This document shows positions 15,512-24,522 of a stretch of 42,469 nucleotides of DNA, in pieces; the first letter of the stretch is position 1; every line of letters starts with the position of its first letter. The position numbers and the translations under genes are program-made. This DNA is from Bacillota bacterium (GTDB lineage: Bacteria > Bacillota > Clostridia > Acetivibrionales > DSM-1351): assembly GCA_023416275.1 (NCBI GenBank), contig JAEZIB010000191.1:1-42469 (forward strand), given 5' to 3'. Below the pieces are notes generated by a model that worked only from the letters and a program-made list of their open reading frames with translations, was not told where the DNA came from and searched no databases.

Positions 15512-16930
15512 ATGAAATTACCAGAAGAATTTGTGAAAAAAATGCAGGAGCTGATGGGTGAGGAATTCAACAGTTATCTTGAATCATATAGCAAACCCAG
15601 ATTTTATGGCTTGCGTGTAAATACATTAAAAATATCAGTTGAGGAGTTCTTGAAAATATCGCCTTTTCATTTGAAACCTGTTCCATGGACAACAGATGGG
15701 TTTTATTATCAAGAGGGGGATAATCCAGGCAGGCATCCTTACTATTATGCAGGATTTTATTACATTCAAGAGCCAAGTGCTATGCTTCCTGGTGCAGTAA
15801 TAGGTGTTAAGCCAGGGGACAAGGTTTTAGACCTCTGTGCTGCACCTGGCGGAAAAACTGTTCAGATGGCTGCTCAAATGAAGGGTCAGGGCTTGTTGGT
15901 AGCAAATGATATTAATGCTGATAGGGTTAAAGCATTGGTTAAAAATATAGAGCTATGTGGTGTTAAAAATGCAGTAGTCTTAAACGAAGTACCCGAGCGA
16001 ATTGCTAAAAACTTTGAAGGGTTTTTTGATAAAATATTAGTTGATGCACCCTGCTCAGGAGAAGGCATGTTCCGAAAAGATGAAGATGCCATCAGGAGCT
16101 GGGAAAAGTATAAATGTGAGAAATGCTGCGGTATGCAGTGGGATATACTTCAGCAGGTGGACAAGATGCTGAAGCCAGGTGGAAGCATTTTATATTCTAC
16201 ATGTACATTTTCTCCTGAGGAAGATGAATTAATGATTGAGCGATTTATGAATGAGCATGAAGGTGAGTATGAGCTTGTTGAAATACCTAAAGTGGGTGGA
16301 ATAGAAAGTGGTCGAACCCAGTGGTCAAATGGTGACTATGACTTTAGCAAGGCAGCAAGACTTTGGCCGCACAAATTAGATGGTGAGGGACATTTCGCAG
16401 CACTGCTAAAAAAGAAGGATAGAACTAGTGAGCAAGAGAACGATGGTCTATCAGATTCACTATATGAAACTAGAAAATGGGAAAAATCCGATGTTATCAA
16501 TAATGTTGATGATTTAAAAAAATTTAATACAGAGCTTGCGGGTTTTATTATAAATAACACAACATTAAAATTAGAGGGAAATGTTTTTAAAAAGGGAAAT
16601 AATATTTATTATCTGCCCGAAAACTGCCCTGAATTATCAGGTCTAAAGGTTGCAAAATTTGGGTGGTATTTGGGAGAGATAGGACAAAAGGGATTTGTTC
16701 CCTCTCATTCGTTTGCCATTTCATTAAACAGTAACGAAATTATGAATAAGATTGATTTTGCATCTGATTCTAGAGAGGTAAATAGCTATCTGAAGGGTGA
16801 AACACTTATTGTTTCCGGAGAAAAAGGATATACAGGTGTTTGTGTAGAAGGTTATTTATTAGGCTGGGCAAAGCAAACAGGAGACATGCTTAAAAACTTA
16901 TATCCCAAAGGATGGAGAAAGATGGCGTAA
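15512..16930 (+). CDS. rsmF: 16S rRNA (cytosine-5) methyltransferase, RsmF/NOL1-NOP2-sun family
   Basis: 472 aa. Methylates a cytosine in rRNA using SAM. Motifs: an N-terminal PRFYGLRVNTLKI substrate domain; SAM motif I VLDLCAAPGGKTVQMA; motif IV VDAPCSGEGMFRKD with the release cysteine; and motif VI LYSTCTFSPEEDE with the catalytic cysteine. The C-terminal region (about 300-470) carries the RsmF-type extension ending in YLLGWAKQ...LKNLYPKGWRK. The reading frame is open to 15320, but the ATG at 15512 begins the conserved MKLPEEFVKKM. GGAGG lies 13 nt upstream, a rather long spacing, inside the diverged hairpin repeat. The exact target base cannot be read from sequence. Confidence 0.9.
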   Translation: MKLPEEFVKKMQELMGEEFNSYLESYSKPRFYGLRVNTLKISVEEFLKISPFHLKPVPWTTDGFYYQEGDNPGRHPYYYAGFYYIQEPSAMLPGAVIGVKPGDKVLDLCAAPGGKTVQMAAQMKGQGLLVANDINADRVKALVKNIELCGVKNAVVLNEVPERIAKNFEGFFDKILVDAPCSGEGMFRKDEDAIRSWEKYKCEKCCGMQWDILQQVDKMLKPGGSILYSTCTFSPEEDELMIERFMNEHEGEYELVEIPKVGGIESGRTQWSNGDYDFSKAARLWPHKLDGEGHFAALLKKKDRTSEQENDGLSDSLYETRKWEKSDVINNVDDLKKFNTELAGFIINNTTLKLEGNVFKKGNNIYYLPENCPELSGLKVAKFGWYLGEIGQKGFVPSHSFAISLNSNEIMNKIDFASDSREVNSYLKGETLIVSGEKGYTGVCVEGYLLGWAKQTGDMLKNLYPKGWRKMA

Positions 16931-17083
16931 ATATAACTATGCCCAGCGTTGGTGAAAGTAGCATTAAGGAAATGTGAATTTACTAAACAAGGATGGAATG
17001 GACTCGTTTTCTCCTTTTTATGTTTAACCCTAGCCATGGATTTAGGAATATTAAATTATTTATTTCGTTGCAAAGGCTTGTAA

Positions 17084-17095
17084 TAGTAATTGACT
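17084..17095 (+). repeat. Family B end motif TAGTAATTGACTT
   Basis: Same motif as at 24574 and 25352. No partner inverted repeat was found nearby. The 378-bp gap 16931-17308 otherwise shows no gene or structure that I can support. Confidence 0.35.
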
Positions 17096-17308
17096 TCAGC
17101 CATCAATTTAGTAATTAAGGGAACAAATATATTTGGTATATATTTTGAAAAAACATAAAATGGATTACAAATATGTATTTATGTATGTTTAATTCGTTTA
17201 GCAAGTCCTAATTAAAAGAAATATGAACTAAGAAAATTCAAGTTTCAAAATGATAAAAGTTCTTGCTAATAATGCTACATGGTTAAATAGATAAGGGAGG
17301 TTTTAGTT

Positions 17309-18043
17309 TTGGCAAACAGACAAAGACTGGACAAGGTGCTTTCTAATTTTGGCTTCGGTTCAAGAAAAGAAATAAAAAGCGCTGTAAAAGCTGGTTTAGT
17401 CACGATAGATGGCATAATTGCCAAAGATAGCGCAGCATACGTCGATCCCGATGAAAATTTAATAGAAATGAATGGAGAAAGGCTTTTTTACCGCAAATAT
17501 ATTTATTTAATGATGAACAAGCCAAAGGGTGTGATATCAGCAACTACAGATACAAAGCAAAGAACAGTATTTGATATATTGCCTGAGGAATATAAGTGTT
17601 TCGATTTGTTTCCAGCAGGAAGACTGGATATTGATACTGAAGGGCTTGTGTTAATGACAAATGACGGACAACTGGCACATGAAATTTTGTCACCAAAAAA
17701 GCATGTTACAAAGCAGTATTATGCACATGTATCAGGTATAGTTAATGATAGTGACATAGAAGCTTTTAAAAAGGGTGTAACCTTAGATGATGGATATAAA
17801 ACTCTTCCAGCACAGCTTTCGATACTTAAATCTGATGAGATATCAGAGATTAAGCTTTCTATCGTAGAAGGTAAATTTCATCAGGTTAAAAGAATGTTCG
17901 AAGCCGTTGATAAAAAGGTTATTTACTTAAAAAGACTCAGCATGGGAAGGTTAGAACTTGATGAAACACTTGGTCTTGGAGAATGTAAAGAGCTTTGTGA
18001 GGAGGACATAGCGCTGCTTAAAGCTTCGGTACAAAAGAATTAA
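17309..18043 (+). CDS. Pseudouridine synthase, RsuA/RluB family
   Basis: 244 aa. An N-terminal S4 RNA-binding domain (about 4-50, RLDKVLSNFGFGSRKEIK) precedes the catalytic domain. It has LMMNKPKGVISAT (motif I), FPAGRLDIDTEGLVLMTND (motif II, catalytic Asp after GRL), and IVEGKFHQVKRMF (motif III). Isomerises uridine in rRNA; length and motifs favour the 16S RsuA type over 23S RluB, but this is not certain. The start is TTG at 17309, chosen because GGGAGG lies 8 nt before it and no ATG is available. It probably forms an operon with the methyltransferase gene 145 nt downstream. Confidence 0.9.
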   Translation: MANRQRLDKVLSNFGFGSRKEIKSAVKAGLVTIDGIIAKDSAAYVDPDENLIEMNGERLFYRKYIYLMMNKPKGVISATTDTKQRTVFDILPEEYKCFDLFPAGRLDIDTEGLVLMTNDGQLAHEILSPKKHVTKQYYAHVSGIVNDSDIEAFKKGVTLDDGYKTLPAQLSILKSDEISEIKLSIVEGKFHQVKRMFEAVDKKVIYLKRLSMGRLELDETLGLGECKELCEEDIALLKASVQKN

Positions 18044-18188
18044 AAAGATATTGAGCTAGGCCGAAAGGCTTCAGTGAAAAAATTAATAAATTGCATGCAG
18101 GCAAAAATAGAGTGAATTGGGTTAAAAGTTGGTTTTTATTGCCCATAGATATTATTTTTTTTTGACTTGCAGCGGAAATGAGAATAAA

Positions 18189-19364
18189 ATGAATAAACAG
18201 AGTATACAAAAATTGGAACTATTTTTATTAGGATTAGAGCAGAGAATAACTGATAATTCTAATTTTTTTAAGAAAATAACACTTAAATTAAAGTCAGGAA
18301 CTAAGATTTATGAAGGAACAATTACATTACAGGATAACAAGCTTTTATTTCAGTATAATGGACGAAATGATAAAATAGAGATTTCTTGGTTAGGTGCTAG
18401 ATTATCTAAGGTTGCTCAGGAGTACGAAGCAATTAATTTGGTTTATGAAGAAAGGGGCAGCACAATTTTCATAGATGCAGATAATAAAAATGTTAAAATG
18501 AAAACTAAAGATACAGAAATAGCAGAAACCTGTAATGAGCACAATGAAACCTCTCAAATCTCAAACAGAGATTATTATATAAAAGTGGGTGCAGCAAATG
18601 ACCTTCTAAAAGCTATAGGAATACTAAGTGAGAACGGCAAAATTAAAAATGATATGATTAGAAAATATAATCAAATAGACCATTACATTGAGCTTGTAGA
18701 TGACACACTAAAGTCTCTGTGTTCAAAATATGAGAGTATAAATGTGGTTGATTGCGGTTGTGGTAAATCATATTTATCCTTTGTTTTGAATTATTATATA
18801 AAAGAAGTTTTAAAAAAGAATTGCCATTTTATTGGTTTGGATATTTCAAAGACAGTAATTGATGCTTCAAAAAGAATTGCAGAACAGCTTGACTACAGAA
18901 ATATGGAGTTTAGGGTTACAGATATCAGAAACTACACTGCAAATAAGGATATTCATCTAGCGATAAGCCTTCATGCTTGTGATACAGCAACGGATGAAGC
19001 TATTGCACTAGCAGTAAAAAATAATGCCAAAGCCATAGTAATGGTTCCTTGCTGTCAAAAGGAATTATTAAATCAATACTCCTTTGATATGCTGAAAAAT
19101 ATTACAAAATATGGTGTGTTAAGAGCCAGGCTAGCTGATGTATTAACTGATGGGATTAGGTTAATACTATTAGAAGCAGTAGGTTATAAGACTTCTATCG
19201 TTGAATATGTATCACCACTTGAAACGCCAAAAAATCTGATGATTAGAGCTGAGAAAATAGGTGATTCAAATAAAAATGCTATTGAAGAATATAAAAAATT
19301 AAAGAAAGAGTTAGGAATACATCCAACACTGGAAAAACTTATTCTTCCTATGTGTGAAATATAA
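18189..19364 (+). CDS. SAM-dependent methyltransferase, METTL25/RRNAD1-like
   Basis: 391 aa. The N-terminal half (1-150) has no recognised domain. The middle has a Rossmann SAM site, NVVDCGCGKSYLSFVLNYY, then FIGLDISKTVIDASKRIAE, DIHLAISLHACDTATDEAI, and the hallmark VMVPCCQKELLNQ. This HACD plus PCCQ pattern is that of the Methyltransf_32 family, which includes eukaryotic METTL25 and RRNAD1. The substrate is probably RNA or protein; family members are poorly characterised. The frame is open upstream to a TTG at 18129, but the ATG at 18189 is the first good start; the ribosome site is weak (GCGGAAATGAG). It follows an rRNA pseudouridine synthase, which supports an RNA target. Confidence 0.75.
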   Translation: MNKQSIQKLELFLLGLEQRITDNSNFFKKITLKLKSGTKIYEGTITLQDNKLLFQYNGRNDKIEISWLGARLSKVAQEYEAINLVYEERGSTIFIDADNKNVKMKTKDTEIAETCNEHNETSQISNRDYYIKVGAANDLLKAIGILSENGKIKNDMIRKYNQIDHYIELVDDTLKSLCSKYESINVVDCGCGKSYLSFVLNYYIKEVLKKNCHFIGLDISKTVIDASKRIAEQLDYRNMEFRVTDIRNYTANKDIHLAISLHACDTATDEAIALAVKNNAKAIVMVPCCQKELLNQYSFDMLKNITKYGVLRARLADVLTDGIRLILLEAVGYKTSIVEYVSPLETPKNLMIRAEKIGDSNKNAIEEYKKLKKELGIHPTLEKLILPMCEI

Positions 19365-19422
19365 ATGTAATTGGCTTTTTATAAATCAGAAAAGAGAGAT
19401 ATTTGGGAAATAAAAGGGAAAA

Positions 19423-19451
19423 TTGACACATGTTGAAAAATTGTGTATAAT
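19423..19451 (+). promoter_or_regulatory. Consensus promoter upstream of the CBM25-like gene
   Basis: TTGACA (19423-19428), a 17-bp spacer, and TATAAT (19446-19451) are all perfect. This leaves an unusually long leader of about 185 nt, containing AAGCCAA/TTGGCTT (near 19566 and 19594) and a three-codon AGGAAGG-preceded ATG-GGA-CTT-TAA. A strong constitutive promoter is likely. Confidence 0.85.
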
Positions 19452-19642
19452 ATACAAATGAGTTTGTAATATTATTTTCAAAAGTCAATAAATTTGAAAT
19501 ACTGCTTTTTGGTTTTTATTAGGAAGGTAAAAAGATGGGACTTTAAGTTGTACTTTTATATTTCTAAGCCAAAAGTGTGGTAATTTGGTTAATTGGCTTG
19601 GAAGCGAATCATTAAAACATATTTTACTTAGGGAGTGAGACA

Positions 19643-20050
19643 ATGACAAAAAAATCATATGATGAAAATGGTGTGCTATTATCAAAAAAGACATTGTACA
19701 GTGGTGACATTATAACAGTTAGCTATACAGGTTTGCTGGTACAATCAGGCGCTAAGAGTGTTTTCTTGCATGTTGGTTTTGGCGATAAATGGGAGAATCC
19801 CTCTTTGATACCAATGAATTGTGAAAATGGTGTTTTTACCGCAGATTTTGAGATTATGGAATGTAAGGAATTTGGTATTTGTTTTAAGGATACAGCAGAA
19901 AACTGGGATAACAACTCTGGTGAAAACTATGTGTTCAGCGTTTCAAAAAAACCTTTAAAAAAAGAAACTGCTAAAAAAAAGGAAAGTAGTACTACTGAAA
20001 AGACAACAAAGGCAAAAACAAAAGCAAAAGTTAAAGCAAAGTCAATATAA
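19643..20050 (+). CDS. CBM25-like carbohydrate-binding protein
   Basis: 135 aa. A beta-sandwich module spans about 12-104, with LYSGDIITVSYTGLLVQSGA near the start, VFLHVGFGDKW, and WDNNSGENYVFSV near the end. This W-D-N-N-x-G-x-N-Y ending is the signature of starch-binding CBM25/CBM53 modules. The last 30 residues are Lys/Thr/Ala-rich (KKPLKKETAKKKE, then AKTKAKVKAK), a basic tail. There is no signal peptide and no catalytic domain, so it may bind intracellular glycogen or be part of a larger assembly. GGGAGTGAGACA precedes the ATG. Driven by the consensus promoter at 19423. Confidence 0.75.
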   Translation: MTKKSYDENGVLLSKKTLYSGDIITVSYTGLLVQSGAKSVFLHVGFGDKWENPSLIPMNCENGVFTADFEIMECKEFGICFKDTAENWDNNSGENYVFSVSKKPLKKETAKKKESSTTEKTTKAKTKAKVKAKSI

Positions 20051-20207
20051 TATTTAATAATATCAGAAATATTCAAAAAATGCTGTCTTGAAAACATATA
20101 GACTAAAAATATGTACTTGTTTTTTTAAAAATGGTACAATGTTATTTAGTTGATTAATGTTAATTGACAGCCTTTTTTTCTGAATAAATCTAAAAATTTT
20201 ATTGTAA

Positions 20208-20404
20208 TCAACTTTCACAAAAAACTATCAGTGCGGAAGAATTATCAATGGTTTGTTGCCAAAACAATTATAAGAAGTTGGCAATTGCATGAACTGGCAA
20301 TTGTTTATTCTCAATGTATTAGGCGCCTTCCATATTCACTATCCATGGTTTATAGTGTACTAAAACCGGCATCGTGTCGGATATTTTCAGCTACGAAAGT
20401 TGAG
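20208..20404 (+). repeat. Family A MITE-like repeat, copy 3
   Basis: Terminal inverted repeats ATCAACTTTC (20208-20217) and GAAAGTTGAG (20395-20404). It shares ATCAATGGTTTGTTGCC, CACTATCCATGGTTTATAG and ACTAAAACCGGCAT with copy 2. The internal hairpin CCGGC-ATCGT-GTCGG corresponds to CCGAC-ATAGT-GTTGG in copy 2, hinting at conserved RNA or DNA structure. A 69-codon frame inside it is chance. Confidence 0.75.
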
Positions 20405-20489
20405 TATAGTAATAATAATTTATTCTATATTAATTATTAATTGTGTATCATTTTAGCTGAAATAAATATACCTTAAAGGAGGCCTTGTG

Positions 20490-20533
20490 GTTCATGCCGT
20501 TAATTTTACGGTTATTTAAATGAAAGCATGAAC
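20490..20533 (+). promoter_or_regulatory. Start-codon hairpin with leader ORF
   Basis: GTTCATGC (20490-20497) and GCATGAAC (20526-20533) pair perfectly, with a nested CCGT/ACGG stem. The left arm holds the ATG of a short leader frame and the right arm holds the deacetylase ATG at 20528. Confidence 0.55.
20494..20523 (+). CDS. Possible nine-residue leader peptide
   Basis: ATG at 20494 follows a strong AAAGGAGG (near 20475-20482) at about 11 nt and encodes MPLILRLFK, then TGA at 20521, five bases before the deacetylase ATG. No other good ribosome site serves the deacetylase, so translational coupling is plausible. It may instead be chance. Confidence 0.35.
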   Translation: MPLILRLFK

Positions 20534-21556
20534 ATAATAATGAACAAATTGATAAAAAAAATAAATATAATTCAAAGATATAAAAAATTAAAAACAGGAA
20601 AAGAAAAGAAGCAATTTATTCTAATGTGGATAACCATTTTTACATGTCTGTTTACCATTATATTTGTGGGTTGTTGCATGTTTTATAGTATAAATAAAAA
20701 TAAAGCCTCTCAAATTCAACTAAATCATTATAATAAACTGGATCATGAGAAAATAAATCAAAGTTTCAATTCATATATACATAACATCATTGATAATGAG
20801 ACAGCAAATGAAAAACAAAATTCCAGTGAAAATAAAAAGAATGTACCCTCAGAAACAAATAAGGTTAAAATTGATAAGCTTGACAACATAACAGAGGCGA
20901 ATTCAAAAATAAGAAAAACAATAAATATGGGGGTAAAAACCACGCATGCTGCCATTACTTTTGATGATGGTTATAACAAAAAGTATGTAGAGAAGGTATT
21001 GGATATTTTAAAGGAGCATGATGTTAAATCTACTTTTTTTATTATTGGGAAAGTACTTGATGATTATCCTGAAGTTTGGAAAAGAGCAATTAAAGAAGGT
21101 CATCAAATCTGTAATCATACTCAGTCTCATCAAATATTAACTAATATGACAAATGAGGTTATTCAAGCAGAAATAATAGGATGGGAAGCAAGTGTCAGAA
21201 AAGTATTGGGTGAAGAATATCTTATCAGAATGAAAAAGGAATTTCCATATTTGAGGCTTCCAGGTGGTGGTGGAGCAAAGAGCGATAGAATATTGGCAAT
21301 TGCTCAGAACAATGGTTACAAAGTAATAGGGTGGAATTTAGAAACCTTCAGCAGCGTAATTAATCCCTTAAAAAACAAAAAAACTATAAGCGAAATATCT
21401 GATAGAATTGAACGGCATGTAGTAAATAATTGTTCAGGGGGCTCAATTATATTGCTTCACTTTAATCAGTATGATATGGGCAATATAGAGCAAATTGTTA
21501 GTGGGCTTAGACACAGAGGGTTTGAACTGCAAACAATTAGTGAGATAGTCAAATAA
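20528..21556 (+). CDS. Membrane-anchored polysaccharide deacetylase
   Basis: 342 aa. A basic N-terminus, then one hydrophobic signal anchor (about 30-56), an Asn/Lys/Ser-rich stalk (57-130) and a NodB domain (about 138-342) facing outside. Motifs: HAAITFDDGY (catalytic Asp and metal-binding Asp), NHTQSHQ (the two metal-binding His), RLPGGGG (motif 3), and LLHFNQ near the C-terminus (motif 5, His). Family members de-N-acetylate peptidoglycan or other cell-wall glycans. Two in-frame starts (20528, 20540) are possible; the strong AAAGGAGG lies 45 nt upstream and instead fits the leader frame at 20494. A 9-bp inverted repeat follows the gene (21586-21615). Confidence 0.88.
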   Translation: MNIIMNKLIKKINIIQRYKKLKTGKEKKQFILMWITIFTCLFTIIFVGCCMFYSINKNKASQIQLNHYNKLDHEKINQSFNSYIHNIIDNETANEKQNSSENKKNVPSETNKVKIDKLDNITEANSKIRKTINMGVKTTHAAITFDDGYNKKYVEKVLDILKEHDVKSTFFIIGKVLDDYPEVWKRAIKEGHQICNHTQSHQILTNMTNEVIQAEIIGWEASVRKVLGEEYLIRMKKEFPYLRLPGGGGAKSDRILAIAQNNGYKVIGWNLETFSSVINPLKNKKTISEISDRIERHVVNNCSGGSIILLHFNQYDMGNIEQIVSGLRHRGFELQTISEIVK

Positions 21557-21585
21557 TATGTTGAAACCATAATTAATGTAGATTA

Positions 21586-21615
21586 TAATTCTAATTGTAT
21601 GCTTGGTTAGAATTA
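21586..21615. other. Inverted repeat TAATTCTAA/TTAGAATTA
   Basis: A 9-bp perfect stem with a 12-nt loop between the deacetylase and ahcY. There is no T-run, so it is a weak terminator or an operator. It lies about 90 nt before the ahcY start. Confidence 0.4.
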
Positions 21616-21702
21616 CTTATTATAATTGATAGATTTTGAGAAAAATAATGTGACAAAGTATTAAATAGAAGGTTTGAAAATTTCATCTTATGGAGGTTAT
21701 TT

Positions 21703-22950
21703 ATGAAGAGTGTTATTAGAGATATATCCTTAGCAGACAAGGGCAGACAAAAAATTGAATGGGTTAGAAAAAATATGCCTATTTTAAGAGGATTAGAAGA
21801 AGAATTTAAACAGACAAAGCCATTTAACGGAGTAAGAGTGGTGGTTTCAGTGCATTTAGAAGCAAAGACTGCTTATTTGGCAAAACTATTTGCAATTGGC
21901 GGTGGAGAGGTCTCTGTAACAGGTAGCAATCCTCTTTCAACACAGGATGATGTTGCAGCAGGTTTAGTAGCTGATGGGCTGGATGTTTATGCTTGGTACA
22001 ATTCTACAAAGGAAGAGTACGAGGAACACCTGAATTTAGCACTTGGATATAAACCTAACATAATTATTGATGATGGCGGAGATTTGGTTAATTTACTTCA
22101 TACCACTAGAAAAGAGTTATTGCCTCACATAATGGGTGGATGTGAAGAAACAACTACAGGAGTACTGAGGTTAAAGGCTATGGAACAGGAAGGCGCTCTT
22201 AGATTTCCTATGATAGCAGTGAATAACGCTCAGTGCAAATATTTATTTGACAATAGATATGGTACAGGACAGTCTGTTTGGGATGGAATAAACAGAACTA
22301 CAAATTTGATTGTAGCAGGAAAAAATGTTGTTGTAGCTGGATATGGATGGTGCGGTAAAGGTATTGCAATGAGGGCTAAAGGCTTTGGTGCAAATGTAAT
22401 TGTTACAGAAATAGATTCTATAAAGGCAGCAGAAGCAATAATGGATGGCTTCAAGGTGATGAAAATGTCAGAGGCAGCTAAGGTTGGTGATATGTTTATT
22501 ACAGTAACCGGTTGCAGCGATGTCATTACAGCGGAGCATTTCAAGAATATGAAGGATGGAGCTATTTGCTGTAATGCAGGACATTTTGATGTTGAGGTAT
22601 CAGTTAAACAGCTTGAGGCTATTGCTGTTGAAAAGCAGGAGCAGAGACACAATATTATGGGTTACAAATTAGAAAATGGAAAATGGATAAATATATTAGC
22701 AGAAGGCAGATTGGTTAATCTGGCTGCAGGAGATGGACATCCTGCCGAGATTATGGATATGAGCTTTGCGTTACAAGCCCTTAGCGCACAATATATGCTT
22801 CGCAATTTTAGTAAGCTGGGAAACAAAGTAATTGATGTTCCAGCTGAGTTAGATGCAGCTGTTGCTGAAATTAAGTTGAAGTCATGGGGTGTAAAGATTG
22901 ATAAGCTGTCAAAAGAGCAGAAAAAGTATTTGAATAGCTGGACAGTATAA
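21703..22950 (+). CDS. ahcY: S-adenosylhomocysteine hydrolase
   Basis: 415 aa. Reversibly splits SAH to homocysteine and adenosine with bound NAD. Visible: VSVHLEAKTAYLAKLFAIGG and VTGSNPLSTQDDVAAGL at the substrate site, NNAQCKYLFDNRYGTGQS, the Rossmann loop VVAGYGWCGKGIAMRAKGFG, and TVTGCSDVITAEHF. The C-terminus lacks the K-x-x-x-Y tail of long eukaryote-like forms, fitting the shorter archaeal/Thermotoga-type enzyme. A good ribosome site (TGGAGGTTATTT) precedes the ATG. Likely co-transcribed with the deaminase 45 nt downstream. Confidence 0.95.
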   Translation: MKSVIRDISLADKGRQKIEWVRKNMPILRGLEEEFKQTKPFNGVRVVVSVHLEAKTAYLAKLFAIGGGEVSVTGSNPLSTQDDVAAGLVADGLDVYAWYNSTKEEYEEHLNLALGYKPNIIIDDGGDLVNLLHTTRKELLPHIMGGCEETTTGVLRLKAMEQEGALRFPMIAVNNAQCKYLFDNRYGTGQSVWDGINRTTNLIVAGKNVVVAGYGWCGKGIAMRAKGFGANVIVTEIDSIKAAEAIMDGFKVMKMSEAAKVGDMFITVTGCSDVITAEHFKNMKDGAICCNAGHFDVEVSVKQLEAIAVEKQEQRHNIMGYKLENGKWINILAEGRLVNLAAGDGHPAEIMDMSFALQALSAQYMLRNFSKLGNKVIDVPAELDAAVAEIKLKSWGVKIDKLSKEQKKYLNSWTV

Positions 22951-22994
22951 TTGCATATGCCTCAATACTGAACTTAAGGCTCATGGAGGAAAGA

Positions 22995-24305
22995 ATGGCC
23001 AATTTGGATTTGTTAATAAAGAATGTTAATATAATCACGCTGGATGATTCAAACAGCGTGATTAAAAATGGTTATATAGGAATAAAAGATGGTAAAATTA
23101 GCTTAGTTACTGATAGTTTGCAAAATGATATTAATTTCAATACAGAAATAGATGGAAATGGCAAGATTGCTATGCCAGGACTTTTTAATGGACATAGTCA
23201 CAGTGCTATGACTTTAATGAGAAATTATGCAGATGATATGGCTTTGGAAACTTGGCTGTTTGACAATATATTTCCCGTTGAGGCAAAGTTAACTGACGAA
23301 TATGTCTATTGCGGTACTATGCTGGGCATTATTGAAATGCTCAAGTCAGGAGTAGTCGCATTTGCTGACATGTATATGTTTATGGACGAAGTTGCGCGTG
23401 CGGTTACTGAGACAGGTATAAAGGCAAATATTTGCAAGAGCCCTATTCAGTTTTTTGAGGATGGAGAGCTAAAGAGGCTGGATAAAAGCCAAGGTACTAT
23501 AGATTATTATAATAAATATCATAATACCGCTGATGGCAGGATAAAGGTATTTGTTGAAATACATTCAACATACATGTTCAATGAAAGAACTTTGACAAAT
23601 GCAGCAACACTTGCAAAGCAATTAAATACGGGTATTCATATACACCTTTTAGAAACTACTGCTGAGGTTGAATCCAGCAAAAGAGATTATGGTATGACAT
23701 CAGTGGAAATATGCAAAAAAACTGGTGTACTTGATGTTCCAGTTTTAGCTGCTCATTGTGTTCATTTGACGGACAGTGATTTAGAGATAATGAAAGCTAT
23801 GGGAGCAAGTGTATGCCATAATCCCACAAGCAATCTTAAGCTTGGAAGCGGTATTGCAAGAGTTCCTAAAATGCTTGAAATGGGAATAAACGTATGTTTG
23901 GGAACTGATGGTGCTGCCAGCAACAACAATCTTAATATGTTTGAAGAAATGAATCTTTCTGCACTGATACATAAAGGTGTTGCAATGAATCCACAGGTGA
24001 TGAATGCAAAGGATGTGCTAAAAATGGGTACTTGTAATGGTGCCAAAGCACTGGGCTTTGGAGATTCGGGGTTAATCAAAGAGGGAATGAAAGGTGACAT
24101 AATATTAATAGACACTGATAAACCACATTTCTATCCCAAAAATAATGATATATCGGCTATTATATATTCAGCCCAGGCATCAGACGTTGATACTGTTATT
24201 GTTGATGGAAATATAATTATGCAGAATAGGATTTTCAGAAGCATTGATGAAGAAAAAGTAATGTTTGAGGTTGATAGGCTGTCTAGAAAATTATTAGCAA
24301 AATAG
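22995..24305 (+). CDS. mtaD: 5-methylthioadenosine/S-adenosylhomocysteine deaminase
   Basis: 436 aa amidohydrolase. Metal ligands are visible in order: NGHSHSAMT (HxH), IHIHLLETTAE, AAHCVHLTD and CLGTDGAASNN (Asp). The composite-domain beta strands lie at both ends. Converts MTA, SAH and probably adenosine to the inosyl forms. Placed right after ahcY, it would pull the SAH hydrolase reaction forward by removing adenosine or SAH. The ATG at 22983 overlaps the ribosome site GGAGGA; the start used is 22995. A terminator follows at 24347. Confidence 0.92.
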   Translation: MANLDLLIKNVNIITLDDSNSVIKNGYIGIKDGKISLVTDSLQNDINFNTEIDGNGKIAMPGLFNGHSHSAMTLMRNYADDMALETWLFDNIFPVEAKLTDEYVYCGTMLGIIEMLKSGVVAFADMYMFMDEVARAVTETGIKANICKSPIQFFEDGELKRLDKSQGTIDYYNKYHNTADGRIKVFVEIHSTYMFNERTLTNAATLAKQLNTGIHIHLLETTAEVESSKRDYGMTSVEICKKTGVLDVPVLAAHCVHLTDSDLEIMKAMGASVCHNPTSNLKLGSGIARVPKMLEMGINVCLGTDGAASNNNLNMFEEMNLSALIHKGVAMNPQVMNAKDVLKMGTCNGAKALGFGDSGLIKEGMKGDIILIDTDKPHFYPKNNDISAIIYSAQASDVDTVIVDGNIIMQNRIFRSIDEEKVMFEVDRLSRKLLAK

Positions 24306-24346
24306 AATTGAAATATTCTTGATAAAAAATATATGAAAATATTTGT

Positions 24347-24378
24347 ACAAACCTCTGCTATGCAGGGGTTGTTTTTGT
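24347..24378 (+). terminator. Terminator of the ahcY-mtaD operon
   Basis: ACAAACCTCTGC-TAT-GCAGGGGTTGT, then TTTTTGTGTT. Strong GC-containing stem followed by T5. Confidence 0.88.
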
Positions 24379-24522
24379 GTTGCCTCCATTCTATCAAGCT
24401 TAGCTAACCTAAATTTCACCTATATCGCAAACAACACAAACAGTAGCTATATCTATGGCATTATTTACATAAAGGAATAATTCAGAGTTTGTCTAATTAT
24501 TATTATAGAGTTTTTTTACTAT

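Noticed and set aside
18054..18085. GGCCGAAAGGCTTCAGTG as terminator of the rsuA-like gene
   Set aside because: Stem of only about 4 bp and no T-run follows.
20231..20440. 69-codon open frame on the plus strand
   Set aside because: It lies almost wholly inside the family A repeat, has no ribosome site and shows no protein-like pattern.
21557..21702. SAM or SAH riboswitch upstream of ahcY
   Set aside because: The leader is short and AT-rich with one simple inverted repeat; no riboswitch core motif is visible.
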